Source: Stereum hirsutum FP-91666 SS1
Taxonomy: Eukaryota; Basidiomycota; Agaricomycetes; Russulales; Stereaceae
Direction: 5' to 3'
NCBI RefSeq assembly: GCF_000264905.1
Contig: NW_006763149.1
Location: forward strand, 1-64,000
DNA length: 64,000 bases
A program made the translations under genes and the position numbers. Position 1 is the first letter of the stretch. Each line of letters begins with the position of its first letter. Under the pieces are notes generated by a model. It did not search any database and was not told where the DNA came from. It saw only the letters and a program-made list of their open reading frames with translations. This document shows positions 48,754 through 60,749 of this stretch, piece by piece.

Positions 48754-49643
48754 TCAGACAAAAGTAGGTACTTTCTCGTCAAAGCCTCTCGACGCCCGTA
48801 TAATCTCCGCCACTTCTGCAGAGCTGATCGAGGGTGTAGAGGACACGGCTGTCGCAAGGCCCTCTGACCAGTGGCTTGCACTATAAAACACGAACGGGAG
48901 AGCGATGATGTTGAAAAGAACGCCAAGCCACGGTACAATGGCCATTACGCGGACTGGTGTGCACAAAGTTGTCAGATGTTCATTCGAATGTCGAACGGCC
49001 CGCCGAAGATAAAATAGGTGCCACTCACTATATCGTTGAGATCGATATATTAGTTCAGGAATTCCCATGCTCTCCAGCATAGATGCTGAAAGTTGAACCC
49101 CATCCACCTTGATGATGGCCCCTCTCGAACCGTGGAACACAAGAAAATCGAGGGCGACGAGTGGTCCGATGCTTAGAAGGGTGATCAATAGGAGGAATAA
49201 TCCCTGACCTCGTAGTTTAGACGAAGATGGGAGAAGCGCGCGGGGAATGCGGGAGAGATGTCGTAAAGGAAGATAGGGGAGAAGCAGACTGATCAGAAGG
49301 CCGGCAGCTGGAGACAAGGCGATGACGAGAGCGAATGCAAGGCCTGCAGCGAAAAGATCTTCGTAGAGTGAGAGAAGGTATCAGTCTCCCGTTGGCCACA
49401 GATAGAAACGATGTATAGTACGCACCGTTCGTCTGCACGCTCACCGACACACCTTCGGGCGCTGAGCTTCGAATAAACGATCGATGCCCCCTCAACCTAT
49501 TGTTTGGGAATTAGCTCGTTCTGACGGAGGACCTATGGCAAAGCGCACTTTATCAATGCCTGCACATCGATAGCTCCCGCTACAATTCCACAGGTCGTAG
49601 CAAGTGTGAGGGTGACCAGAAGGAGAAGTTTCGCTCGTTGCAT
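48754..49643 (-). CDS. Unrecognised multi-pass membrane protein, tandem copy 1
   Basis: I do not recognise this family. The protein has about 240 residues, from ATG 49643 to TGA 48754-48756. Hydrophobic segments are a signal peptide or anchor (KLLLLVTLTLATTCGIVAGA), a second pass around AAGLAFALVIALSPAAGLLI, a third (GLFLLLITLLSIGPLVALDF) and a fourth (VMAIVPWLGVLFNIIALPFV). Conserved non-membrane parts shared with the neighbour are SSAPEGVSVSV, FLVFHGSRGAIIKVDGVQ, LESMGIP and YRSQRYS. The 3' tail after the last pass is divergent and disordered. Three or four introns lie at the same places as in the copy at 50254-51157. No catalytic motif is visible. Confidence 0.8.
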
Positions 49644-50253
49644 CGGGGGAAACGTGAAAGAGAATGGAACGACAAATACCACACGATGGGAGGCCCTTAT
49701 ATACTCTGCTTGGCCGCAATTCGTCCACGGTCTGACATATTAATACAACGTATGCCTCAGTAGAACTGCGGGGAGTGGGATTCGCGGTTGGCACATGAGA
49801 AACCTGAGAGAAAACGACTGTGAATGGCTCAAACCCAGATCCCAGAAGGAAGGCCTATCAACGCACATCGCTTACCGGAATGCCACATGAGTGTTGTACT
49901 GTATGTGAGACCTAACGGATGGACCGGAGACACGGGGATGAAAAATTGACAGGGTACCAACAGGAGACCAGTAACATAGGGCCTCTCGGTCTGGATAGTG
50001 ATGCGAGTTATCGGGTCTGAGCCTTGCAGCTCAAGTACTGTGAGAATGATAGGCTTTCAAGCACTCGAGAAGACAACTGACAGACTAGAAATCGGAGTAA
50101 TTAGGATGGTAATCCCACTTAAACCCAATTATACATAGAGTATACATATCGATATTGTGGGTCAGCCAATAAGCCTACCGATAGTCCTTGTGTATACGAA
50201 GAATCCTTCTATCGTGACAGATCGACCAGCTACGTATGTCGCCCGTCGTTCCC
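49644..50253. other. Intergenic between the tandem membrane-protein genes
   Basis: About 600 bases with no recognised gene. It must hold the promoter of copy 1 and the 3' region of copy 2. Confidence 0.5.
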
Positions 50254-51157
50254 CTATGAAACCTCGTCATACTGCCGAAGATGCTCTTGGCTTGTCGATA
50301 ACTTGGGACCCCGGTGTAATCCCATCTCTATGAAGCCGGCGGAAGGCGTAGAGGGTGCGGGTGGCCCAAGGTCTTCCTGCCAGTGACTTCCTGCATATAA
50401 CACGAACGGGAGAGCGATGATGTTGAAAAGAATGGCGAGCCACGGTACGATGGCCATTACGCGAACTGGTGGCCCACGAAAGGGTCAGATACAGTCTGGA
50501 TGGTCGAATATTAGGCGAAAATAAGGAGTCGGTACTCACTATAGCGCTGAGAACGATACGGCAAGCTAGGAATTCCCATGCTCTCGAGCTCATGCGGCGA
50601 CATCTGAACACCGTCCACCTTGATGATAGCGCCCCTCAAGCCATGAAACACGAGAAAGTCGAGAGCGATGAGCGGTCCTATTCCAATCAGGGTGACCAGC
50701 GCGAAGAATATCCCTTGACCCCATAGGTTTTTGGGAGATAGGAAGAATAGTCGGTGAATGCGAGACTGGTATCGCAAAGGAAGACATGTAAAGAGCAGAC
50801 TATTGAGGATACCCTGGGCTGGGGTTAGAGCGATGGCGATAGCAAAGACAAGGCCTGCCGCAAAAATGTCTTCGTGAATATAGAAAAAGTATCAGTACCG
50901 CCTTCGCTGAAGATGAGGACGAGATATATCGTGTACCATCGGTGTCTACGCTCACCGACACACCTAGAGGAGCAGAGTTGCTAATGTACGCTCGGTGTGT
51001 CTTCAACCTGTAGTCCGAGATCATTAGCTTGCGATGACTGAAAACATGATGGCGGTCCGCACCTCAACAATGCATTGACATCAATGGATACCGCTACAGA
51101 TGCAAATGTCCCAGCAAGCGCGGTGGTGACCATGAGGAGCAGTTTTCCTCGTCGCAT
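50254..51157 (-). CDS. Unrecognised multi-pass membrane protein, tandem copy 2
   Basis: This is a close paralogue of the gene at 48754-49643. It starts MRRGKLLLMVTTALAG at ATG 51157 and stops at 50254-50256. It shares the four hydrophobic segments, SSAPEGVSVSV-like SNSAPLGVSVSV, FLVFHGLRGAIIKVDGVQM, LESMGIPSLPYRSQRYS and VRVMAIVPWLAILFNIIALPFV. Exon boundaries and intron phases match copy 1; the first exon in each ends two bases into a codon that is completed by G. The C-terminal tail differs (HRGPKLSTSQEHLRQYDEVS). No function can be assigned. Confidence 0.8.
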
Positions 51158-52364
51158 TGGTATGAAAGTGAGTGGTAGTTTAAAGAGGTAGGTTGGTGTA
51201 GAAGAACATGGAGAAAGCAGCGAATATAACGTCCTACAGAGAGTGGATAGTACGCAACGAATACCACGCAACTATGATCTCGGCCGTATTTCGGTGCGCC
51301 GAGTACATCGCGAGCACCGAGTCGATGTAGAGGAAATGAGGTGGGTGTGCACAGCACGGCCTTCGTGGCCCTCATACCTCTGGGTAATACATAGGATTAA
51401 ACGAGACATGGAGGACGCAGAGCTAAGCATTGAGCAAGTTCAGAGCAAGCGGTCATGCCAGTGGAGGCGCAGTGCTCCCTCGGAATGTGCCGGCAGCGGG
51501 CGACAAGGATGGGTTGCGCATAGTTTCGCACGCGTCACCGTCATCCGCTTTACTTTCCACTCTTCAGTGTGCTCGCAGTGCTATTCTTCGTTTGGAACAT
51601 CCATATGCTCCCAGATATCTCAAAGCCAGTCACGCTTCTTTGGGCCTGTGCAGTTTGTATGATCATCCTATGCTCTCCGTATCAAGGGTGTTGGATTTAG
51701 CTAGGTGCAGCTCGACGTCGCGAGAGCTTTCGCGAGCTTTCGACGGACACGGATGACTCAGCAGCGCAGCTGCTTTGCCAATCTCTCGAGTACTGTAGAA
51801 TTTTCTAGATACATTGTACAGTAGTATAGATACATGATGTGTTTACCTGTGTAGGGCATCGGTTTGCCCTAACACAAGCCAGCCTCACAGCTCAGTGTGA
51901 TTGCAAGCCCTCTCTGATTTCTCGTGCTTTTCTCTCTCGCTCACGAAAATCCAACAAAGGGGTCTCCGTGTGTCTTTAATTGCGATGCATCGTACGTTGA
52001 ACCGCCCTCTTTTACCCCACTTCAGTAGTCCGTGCGACACAGCAGACACGTACGGTCGACCCCAGGAATGAAAGATCGGATATCACAACCACAGGACTCA
52101 GTTATCATTTGACTGGGCAGATTGACTGCTCCCGTCGTTTTCAACCACTCATGTCCTCGCCTTGGGAAAGTACCAAGATATATATGCTTCCGGACCGCAA
52201 AGTGAAGAACATTGTTCTCGACGCGGGCCGCTCCTGTGAGCCTGCTGAGCGGATGATGACACTGCGCCTTCGTCGACATTGACTGGTCACGGCTGGCGTC
52301 ATTATAAGTATCAGGTCCTCCCTTAAGTGTCTTACAGCCATTGCTCTCGACCTTGGCATCCCCA
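51158..52364. other. Intergenic, GH28 upstream region
   Basis: About 1.2 kb with no recognised gene. Open frames here look like chance. It contains the promoters of membrane protein copy 2 and of the divergent GH28 gene. Confidence 0.45.
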
Positions 52365-54304
52365 ATGTTTGCTTTCCTGAGCCTTCTGCTTATCTACGGT
52401 TTTGCTGCAGCTGAGGCTCGGCTCACTCGCTCACAAAGGTTCAATTCAAGGTTGGGTAAAATTAGCGCTCTCAATTCTCGTGGCACAGATGCTAGCTGCT
52501 CTCTCACAGCGAGTGGAGGGGATGATGCCCCTGCCTTTCTGAACGCCGTAAAGAGCTGTGACACTACGACCATTCCGCTAGGAACCACGTTGTCAATTGC
52601 CACTCCTCTGAACATGAGCGGTCTGCAGGACAAGCACATCGTGAGTTTTGTTCTGCGTGGTCCCACTTCCCCCAAAGAACTGACCTAAATGTTGTCAGAG
52701 TGTCGAAGGAACAATCAGGTTCACCAACGATACCCCTTTCTGGAGCGGTGTACGTCCATGCCCTCTTCAATATTTCTCTATTTGAGATCCAATGAAGCTA
52801 CCTACAGAACGCCTTCTTTTTCGACTTCCAAAACGCGTCTTCGTTCTGGATCCTTGGTGGGAATAACATCATCCTTGATGGCGGCGGAACTCTAGACGGG
52901 CAGGGACAAGTCGGTGTTGTTTGTTCTCTTTGGCCCAAGATCTCCCGCTGATGCCCCTGCCTGTAGGCGTGGTATGACGCTTTGTGGGTCCCATGTGTAA
53001 CTGTTCTCTCTTCTAGAATTCCAGGGCTAACTTATCTTCTGAGCGTTCTTCAGTGCGAGCAACAGCACCCTTCAACGACCCATCATTCTCACCGTATTCC
53101 AAGGGACGAATGTCACGGTGGACAATGTGCATGAAGTTAACAGCCCTTTCTGGACCAATCTCGTACGTTCAGCTGCACGGTCTCCCACACGATATGAATG
53201 TTATTCACAGTGTGATGAAAAAAGGTCTGGGAAAGCTCGGATGTCACATATAACGCCATCAACATCAGTGCCACCTCCAGTTCGTCTCATGGCCCGTCCA
53301 ATACAGGTATATCTGTTACCCAATTAGAGATGAGACTCGTTCTAACTTTGTGAAGACGGCTGGGACATCTATCGCAGTGACAAAGTAGTGATTCAGAACT
53401 CCGTGATCAACAACGGGGATGACTGTGTTTCGTTCAAGCCCAGTCTGTCTCTTCAATATTGTTCGGATGGCTTTACACTGAAGCCTCAAATAGACTCCAC
53501 GAATATTCTGGTTCAATCACTCCAGTGTACCGGATCTCAGTATGCAGTCTATGTTTGATGTCTCACGAATCTACACACAGACTGATTTGGCCCCTAGTGG
53601 AATATCTGTCGGTAGTCTTGGCCAATTTGCGGGGGTGTTCGACATCGTGGAGAACGTTACATCGACGTACGTCTGTCCCAGCTTAGCATTGTATTTGAGG
53701 ATTGAACATGGTGTCTGCTAGTAACATCACCATGACGAATACCGAAAATGGGGCCAGAATCAAGGCTTGGGCGGGTCCTGACGTGGGTAGCGGTATCGTC
53801 AAGAACATCACCTTCGACCACTTCTTTGAGACGAAGGTCGACAATCCTATCATCATAGACCAGGTGCTGCTTTGTTTGCTCAATTTGATCGATGGAGGCT
53901 AACTCGGTTATATCGCAGTGTTATATGACCGACGCATCAGAATGCGCTGAGTTCCCCTCGAACACGTTCATACAGGACATCTTCTTCAATAGGTCTGGGG
54001 TTTAGTCTAGTCTTTCCTATTCGTATCTAATCAGTATTCACGGAAGCATCACGGGGACGTCCTCTGGAACGACGGGTGCGTCGCTTGCGTGCTCCCCAGA
54101 CGGCCGCTGCGACGACATCAACCTAAACAATATCACCGTCATGTCAGTATCATCTGACTCTTTTTGTGCGGTAGAGACCTCTAGGCTGATAGTACAGCGT
54201 GTGTCCATAGGTCCTCGGCATCATCGAACGCGACATTTACCTGCCAAAACGTAAACCTCACAGGGAACGCCGCTGGTCTCTTCGGTACATGTGCGACTAC
54301 ATGA
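52365..54304 (+). CDS. GH28 pectinase (exo-polygalacturonase-like), secreted
   Basis: The enzyme cleaves galacturonic or rhamnogalacturonic backbones of pectin outside the cell. About ten exons run from ATG 52365 to TGA 54302-54304. A signal peptide ([17 protein letters not shown]) starts the protein. Beta-helix motifs in order: [26 protein letters not shown] segment, [16 protein letters not shown] and [10 protein letters not shown] (catalytic Asp pair). Next is [15 protein letters not shown], in which the His comes from a codon split by an intron, then ARIKAWAG (R-x-K). The end [15 protein letters not shown] has the family's conserved Cys. The pattern GWDIYRS and GISVGSLGQ favours exo-acting GH28 enzymes, but exo- versus rhamnogalacturonan-acting is not certain. 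The gene looks intact. Confidence 0.9.
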
Positions 54305-55318
54305 ACGAGTTCGACTGTGTTCATGGCATAGCGACCTCATGACAGTCGCCGTAGGACTCACGATTCGCCTCTCCTCCGATGTATTGGTTTGTACATATAT
54401 TCCGGAATTCCCAAGACAAGTTGCAATGGTCATGCGGCACCGGCACAAGACAAAACTAATCGCTTGGATCAACTCTCTTTGACAGCGTCCGAAATGCTTA
54501 TTTTGGATCATTGTGGTGTATACTACGTGCTGTTGTCTTGACTGGGTGGTCGATTGACAGGACGGCAACTCAACCAGTGCCTTACCACCCAAAGGACCTT
54601 CGGCATCAGAACGTCACAGAAAAGCTCAACTTCCTATTTCTGCTGTCGCCGCAAGCTGCTGCCGCACCTGCACGCAAATGTCTGAGTCCTAACAAACATA
54701 TAAGTATCTACACCTTCTACTTCGCAAATCCACTGCAGTTGGTTGTATCGGACTGTGATGATTGTATCCTCGGATGTGGCGTTGTCGCTGGATGGCAATT
54801 GGGAGGTGTCCTCGCGAGTCGTCGGGAAAGTCAGCTTCTAAGATGGGAGAATTCTAGGACGGAAGTACATGTGATACCAATTATTTTGGGCAGGATACTT
54901 ATGTACCAGCTGAGAGTGTCCTCCGTTGGTCGTCGGAGCAGAGATAATTGATAGCAGATGCGGTACTCAGTTGAGATGATATAAGAGTTGGTAGAGGCGT
55001 GCTGTCGTCGCGCACCGCGCCCCGAGACGCTTGGCCGCTGCCCCACGCATTATTTGAGAGCTGCCCGGGCTGAAATTCCTGTTAGAAAGCGAACCGTCTT
55101 CGAAGAAGCTAAGGAGGACCAATCGCCGCCGACCCGCCGTTAGCCGATCCCGCTGGTACTTGCCCCTTCTCAGTCGGCCTCGACCCTTTCTGATATTTCC
55201 CACAGAATCCCATATATTCTTCGAACCCCCTTCCGTCAACCCGACCCTTCTTTCGTCCTCCCACCACCAGCGACAACTCGACCAGTCCGCTCGCTGTTGA
55301 ACATCGCCGTCAAACACA
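54305..55318. other. Intergenic between GH28 and Ser-rich gene
   Basis: About 1 kb. The open frame at 54511-54951 has no family signature. The last 200 bases are GC-rich and likely hold the promoter of the next gene. Confidence 0.45.
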
Positions 55319-57177
55319 ATGTCGCACCCGGAAGCTCTTGAAAAAGTATGTCTCCGGACGGGGAACGCACGCGACGCGTCGAGAGCCCTCAACCGTCTAC
55401 CACGTCTCGTCCTTTTGCTGACTCTATGCAACTCAGATCTTCCAAAAATTGGAGCAAGAGTCTGAACGCCGTGCGGCACTCGCCCACTCGGCTCAAGAAT
55501 CCCAGGCGCACCAACTCCAACATCAGACATCCTTCTCCCACGTCAACTACGACGCAAACCAGCCGTCTGGTACGACGAACAACGCCCGTGTTCGCTCGAC
55601 CACCCTCACCTCGTCACTTTCCTCACCGCCGTCATCTGAACGCCTTCGTTCTCTCTCTTCCCGCGAGCGATTACGTGCCGCCCCTTCTTCCGAGCGTTTA
55701 CGCGCTCCAGCTTCTGCCGAACGTTTACGGGCAGTACCATCGGTTGAACGTATGAACTCCACGTCGGCTACGGAGAAGGTCGACTCGACAATGAGCTCGC
55801 CAACGAGCTTGAGCCCTGCTTTGACCCCCGCAAGTCCCAGGTCGGAGGTACAGTCTCTCACATTCAGCCCCACTAGTCCTGCGGCCGTTCCGGCTTCGAA
55901 CGAAAACCCCCAGCGCACGTATGGGAGGGACAGGGAAAGGCGAAGGGGGAGCATCTCCATAACTCGGTTCGGACAGGTGAGTTGAGCTCAGCTCGCGACC
56001 ACGTATTGCACACCACCATTCAACGATGCTGTGACTTGAATGCTGATCTCGTTCAACTCGCGTCCGTGATATGACACAGCCCGACGACCAGGGAGCATCT
56101 GCGTTCAGCACGACGGACCCAAATGCTCCTTCTGGAGTCGCCTCCGTCAACGGTAACGGCAATACCGCGAACGGGACTGGACCCGCCGTCGGCTTCGCAT
56201 CAATATATCCGTCTAATAACCGTGCCCGAGTATGTGCCTGTGCGCTCTCTAGAACCGTGCCGAGACTGACTGATCTCGTCCTCGTCATCACCACCCATTT
56301 CACATTTTTCCGAAACTCCCTCTAGACCCAGAGCACAGATACCGTCTCCTCTCTCGGCTCTAACACTTCCCTCACACACCGTCTCGAATCCGACCACATC
56401 ACCCAAATTCAAACTATCGCTCCACGTGCTTCCATCTCTCGCAGCGTCGGCGAAATCATCGCACGTAAACTCTCCCGCTCACGGTCCAAGGCCTCCCTCA
56501 TTGGCGGCGGCGGGCTGGACGGAAACGTCGTGATCGGCGTGGTAGTGGAAGAAAAGACTTCTTCTGCTTCGTTGGAGGTCGGGCTCGACCTTGATCACGG
56601 CCTTCCGACGTCTCCTGTCAGCCCCACCGCACCCAGCCACCATAGTAATGGGAACGGCAGTGGCGCGGGAGTAGAAGGGCAGGCGGCGTATGTGCGGCCA
56701 GAGAGCAGGGCGGCCGTCGTAGCCCTCCACACTCTCAACGCACCTCCAGCCGGCAAGAATACCAGGGGAATGAACCTGATGGGTAGTGGGGGCCTAGGAG
56801 ACAAGTTGAAGAAAAGGGCGACAGTCCGGGAAGGCAAGATTTTGAAGAAGGAGACGTCGAGATTCGCCATGCGGAGAAGTAAGAGCAGTGATCGGGTGGT
56901 TGATGAGAGCAGCGTTCCCTCCGTCACTGTCAGGCATGCGGTGAATGGGGACGATGAAGCGACTATTCCTGATAACGAGAACGCGGAAGAGAACGACGAT
57001 CTGGGCACTGGATGGGTGGGGAAGGCGAAGGACCTGGGGAAGAAGTGGAAAAGGAGGAGCACCGTTCTCTTCGGTGGAAATACCGCTACCTCAACGCCGC
57101 CCACACCGACTTCGATTGCTATCCCCGTCTCTGCGCCACCATCCGTAGCCGTGTCTGCTGCCTCTCCGCCATCGTAA
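55319..57177 (+). CDS. Unrecognised Ser-rich protein with SERLR repeats
   Basis: I do not recognise a family. The start is ATG 55319 (MSHPEALEK), an intron follows, and exon 2 continues IFQKLEQESERRAALAHSA, a short helical segment. Next come five tandem copies of a degenerate 8-9-residue unit ERLR with S/A/P-rich spacers (about 55640-55760). The rest is disordered, Ser/Thr/Pro-rich and basic. Conserved-looking islands are RRRGSISITRFGQ, PRASISRSVGEIIARKLSRSRS, MNLMGSGGLGDKLKKRATVREGKILKKETSRF (about 56770-56860) and GWVGKAKDLGKKWKRRSTVLFG. The stop is 57175-57177. Basic-Ser motifs fit phosphorylation sites, and a cytoskeletal or signalling adaptor is possible but not shown. Confidence 0.75.
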
Positions 57178-58125
57178 AACTTGCCCTGGACTGTGCACCT
57201 GCTTCTAGGATTCCTTCTCTCCGTCATCATCTTGGGTCAGGCTTCTTGTTTCTTGTGTTTTTCCCGCTTCTGTTTTCTGCTTTCTATCACTGCCTCTGTT
57301 TCGCCCGTGTTTCGATATTTTGTTCCTTGTTGCCTTCGGTTTGCTTGGTGTGTATAGTTATTCACTTTGTGTGTGCTTGTTTGGATTTGGCCGTTGGTCC
57401 CCATTTCGGGCTTCGTTGCGTTCGTCTATCTCTATCCGTTAGATTATCTTTTGTTTCTGCTCTCTTGTCCGTTCCTGCGCTTCTTCCGTCTTCCATTTTC
57501 TATTTCCTCTCATCTCTCAATCTCTCGTTCATCTCCCACTCCAGTCTCTCTGCTTGCTCATTGCCAATGTAGCATCAATCGTCGTTCGTTCAACCACACT
57601 CATTCCTCTCTCTATTCACTATCTCTCACTCGTCTATTTCTTTCTCTTTCCGCTGTCGTCACTTCACTTCCCATCTTGCTTCATTCTTCATTCTTCGATC
57701 TTGAGACCGTACATCCTGCATCGTTCCCCTCCATCTCCATCTCCTCATCCACCCATCTTCCCCCCACTCACCTCTTGCCCCTTACCCCCTTTTTTCACCA
57801 CTCACATCATCTCCAGGACACATCCCTCTATCTAGCATCGACAACTTCAAGCCACTCTTCATTTCATTTTTATAGCATACCAGATAACTTACATATCTAA
57901 GAAACTTTCGCGTATGGAATTGCAAATGGATCTGGATTCTACTTGCAATAACTCCCCGTGCAGAATACTACTGAGCGAGACGACCATAAAGGAATTGAAC
58001 CAATCGATACGACCTACTCGACGGAACGGAAATCTCAGAGTGGCGGTGGCGCCGCCCTTTTCAAGCTCCGCCCAAGTTATGAATTACCGCTTCCGGGTGG
58101 CCGCTCTGTGGCCCACAGAGCGGCC
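57178..58125. other. 3' region with long pyrimidine-rich tract
   Basis: Downstream of the Ser-rich gene, about 57440-57820 is strongly C/T-rich on the plus strand. The open frames in it are by-products of composition. No gene was recognised. The stretch ends at a perfect palindrome next to duplication copy B. Confidence 0.5.
58099..58125. repeat. Perfect 13-bp palindrome at duplication edge
   Basis: GGCCGCTCTGTGG and its complement CCACAGAGCGGCC are separated by one base. The hairpin directly abuts the left edge of duplication copy B at 58126. A related GTGGCCGCT occurs at 61907-61915, just beyond its right edge. Confidence 0.8.
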
Positions 58126-58488
58126 TAGCGAGCAGGGAGTGGACATGATACTTATAATACCTATTTATACTCATCTTGGCTTTACTATAGTATATATTTA
58201 TATTTACTGATGTGCAATCTAACTAGCACAGGGGCAGGCCTCATTTTTTTTTGCCGCCACCACGCCTATATCGGTCCATAGCTTCCTCCATCTACTGTGG
58301 TACCAAGACTTCACGATCGCACACTGAGCTAGCTATTTGCCTCTGGTTCCTCAAGAAGCGCAGTACCCCCAAATGGCATCTCGCGGCTCGAACAATGTTC
58401 GCTCCATTCTCATCTCATTGGACTCCACCAAATAACCGTCACAAAATACATCTGCGGGTACGTAGGTCAAGAAATAACAACGACAGAA

Positions 58489-59619
58489 CTACAATTCCGC
58501 GAGTAACTCCTTCATACTCGCTGACCTGACGCGCAGGTCGAAATCAAAGGGAACGGGCATCCTACACCAACGCAACAGTCAGCATCTTGCAAGACGTCCA
58601 TGCTCAAGACTGTCGATACGAGTTTAAGGAATGATACGAACGAAACTGCGCCAACAGTGCAATCCACAGTGACAGACTTTAGCTTTCCCTCCTCATCCAT
58701 TGACGGCACAATGTCGAAAGATGCCAATATCGATACGACGGCCGCCCACACGGCCTCTGTAGCGAACCATTTACCTGGACACACCCTAATACTCATAACA
58801 CCGTGAGCACACCTGGTGCCTGATGAGGATTACGGCGAAAAATAGTAATGACCGTCTTCCGTAGCCAAATGCGAAGTCACTATAGTCCTTGCATCCGTCC
58901 TCGAGAAAGCGCTCTGGCCTGAAGACTTCCGGGTCAGGATAGATTTCCGAGTTGTGCAGTATCGACCTGCATAGTCGACACAGGTAAGTAAGACGTGCTC
59001 AGAGTGCTCTAGGTTGGCACCAGTACCAGCTGTTGGCCATCACGAGAGCGCCCTGAGGGATATGATACCCTTTATATACATCGTCACTCGTTGCCTGGTG
59101 CGGCACGCCTACCCGTTTATATCATTATCAGAACACCAGTCATGACGGCGTAGTCCATAAACTACGTACCCATGGGAAGAATAACTCCCCAACGCATGCA
59201 CTCCTTGATCAGTGCATCGATGTATGGCAGTTGGTCTCGATGTTTGAAGGTCGGTAGAGTATCGACGCCGATAACGCGATCGACCTCTGCTTGAGCTTTC
59301 TCTTGCACCGACTGATGTGTGATCATGGCTAGAACGAATGTTTGTAAAAAGGAGCTGGTCTGAAGGGCAAAAAAAGAAGGCTTTAATATAAGTATTATAA
59401 ATTCTTACGCGACGCAAAACGCGAGATCATACCGTATCTATGCCTGCTAAATTTGGGAAATGGGATCAGCGAATTTACTTCGATGGTGAATCAACGACCC
59501 AAAATGACCGTACCAGCGTAAGCGACACCGACACTGTCTCTTGCGACAATCTCATCGTCCTCATTGTGTACGTCTTCCAACATGGAAGCCGCGACAGACG
59601 TGGGCGCAGACCCATTTTC
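58489..59619 (-). pseudogene. Cytochrome P450, C-terminal half (copy B)
   Basis: Reading leftward, an exon starting ENGSAPTSVAASMLEDVHN at 59619 leads to the I helix DSVGVAYAG, mini-exon GIDT, TSSFLQTFVLAM, the Glu-Arg pair in KECMRWGVILPMG, FRPERFLEDG and the heme site FAFGYGRR|VCPGKWFA. It ends LRVRSASMKELLAEL with stop at 58489-58491. All splice sites checked are canonical and there is no stop. The first exon is preceded by a proper TAG acceptor, but the upstream exons are not on this strand. They lie inverted at 59660-60749. It is therefore the separated second half of one gene. Confidence 0.88.
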
Positions 59620-59659
59620 CTAGTACCATCATTCCGTAAACCAGCCGTAATGGAAATCC

Positions 59660-60749
59660 GTGGGTCCTATTGCGTTTACAATCTCTTGTATCATACTCTG
59701 GAGCATACATGAGGCTCGCAAAGACCGACGTTCTCGATTTCTACCTCCTGGACCAAGGCGAAGTAGATGGCCATTTATCGGTAACGCGCTTGACATGCTT
59801 TGTATGGAGAAAGGAATAAAACCGTGGATCGTATTTGACAGATGGGCGAAGGAGTATGGTAAGTCGTATAGTCTCATCTCATCTGCAGCCATTCATGTCT
59901 GAGCTTGGTCTGGCTTTTTGTCATTATCGTCGTTTATGATCTGTAGGCGACATCATGTCTGTCGAGGTGTTTGGGCAACCCATGATCATCCTGAGCTCAC
60001 CGGAGGCGGTGACAGATTTGTTCGAGAAACGTTCGACTCTTTACTCCGGAAGAATGCGTCAAGTGATGATGGTTGAACTGTATGTTATTCTCGCGTGGAT
60101 TATCAAAGTACAGATTCAGAGTGCTGATGTTGCGGTCGATCCACAATAGGATGGACATGGGATGGCAGATTACTCAGCTGCCGTACGGCGAAGCTTGGCG
60201 TATCCGGCGCAAAGTCTTTCACCAACACTTTGGGCCAGAGGCAATGAAGATCTACCGAGGTTTTCAGATGTCAGAAGCACACAAGCTGCTGAAGAACCTT
60301 AACCGCCATAGTGATGCTTCGGAGTTTCTTTCCGACCTTCGATTGCAAGTCCTCCTCATTGTGGGCTTCAAACACGTCTGTTCATGTATTACTTATTCCT
60401 CTTCCGTTGTAGATATGTCGGTGCAGCAATCATGAAGATCATGTACGGCCTGGAGGTTACGGATCCCAACCACCCATTCTTGGTGCTTGGAGAGAAGCAA
60501 GTCGAAATGTTTTCGCGAGCAGCCATGCCCGGCACTTTTCTGTGTGAAAATATTCCCGCCCGTTCGTCTTTTGATACCACTCGGCATTTTTCAGGAAAAT
60601 ATTCCTGTGGCTTACGCATGATTCCTGTTCCAGTCAAGTACGTACCGAGTTGGGTTCCGGGTGCCACTTTCAAACGCCAAGCTGCATTTTGGAGTCGCTG
60701 TGACAAGCAACTTCGAGACGAACCGTTTCAAATTGTCAAAGGACTCCTT
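59660..60749 (+). pseudogene. Cytochrome P450, N-terminal half (inverted)
   Basis: Reading rightward: membrane anchor (AFTISCIILWSI), LPPGPRRSRWPFIGNALDM, DIMSVEVFGQPMIILSSPEAV, LPYGEAWRIRRKVFHQHFGPEA, MKIMYGLEVTDPNHPF and SWVPGATFKRQAAFWS, ending DEPFQIVKGLL at 60749 before a GTGAGT donor. Nothing beyond the F/G region follows on this strand. The initiator position is GTG (59660), with an in-frame TAA four codons upstream and no ATG, so the start is lost. The exon ends at phase 0 and the C-terminal half at 59619 starts at phase 0, which fits one original gene cut within that intron. Confidence 0.88.

Noticed and set aside
57012..57900. 186- and 177-codon frames rich in Leu, Ser and Phe
   Set aside because: They overlap the end of the Ser-rich gene or sit in its C/T-rich 3' region and carry no signature.
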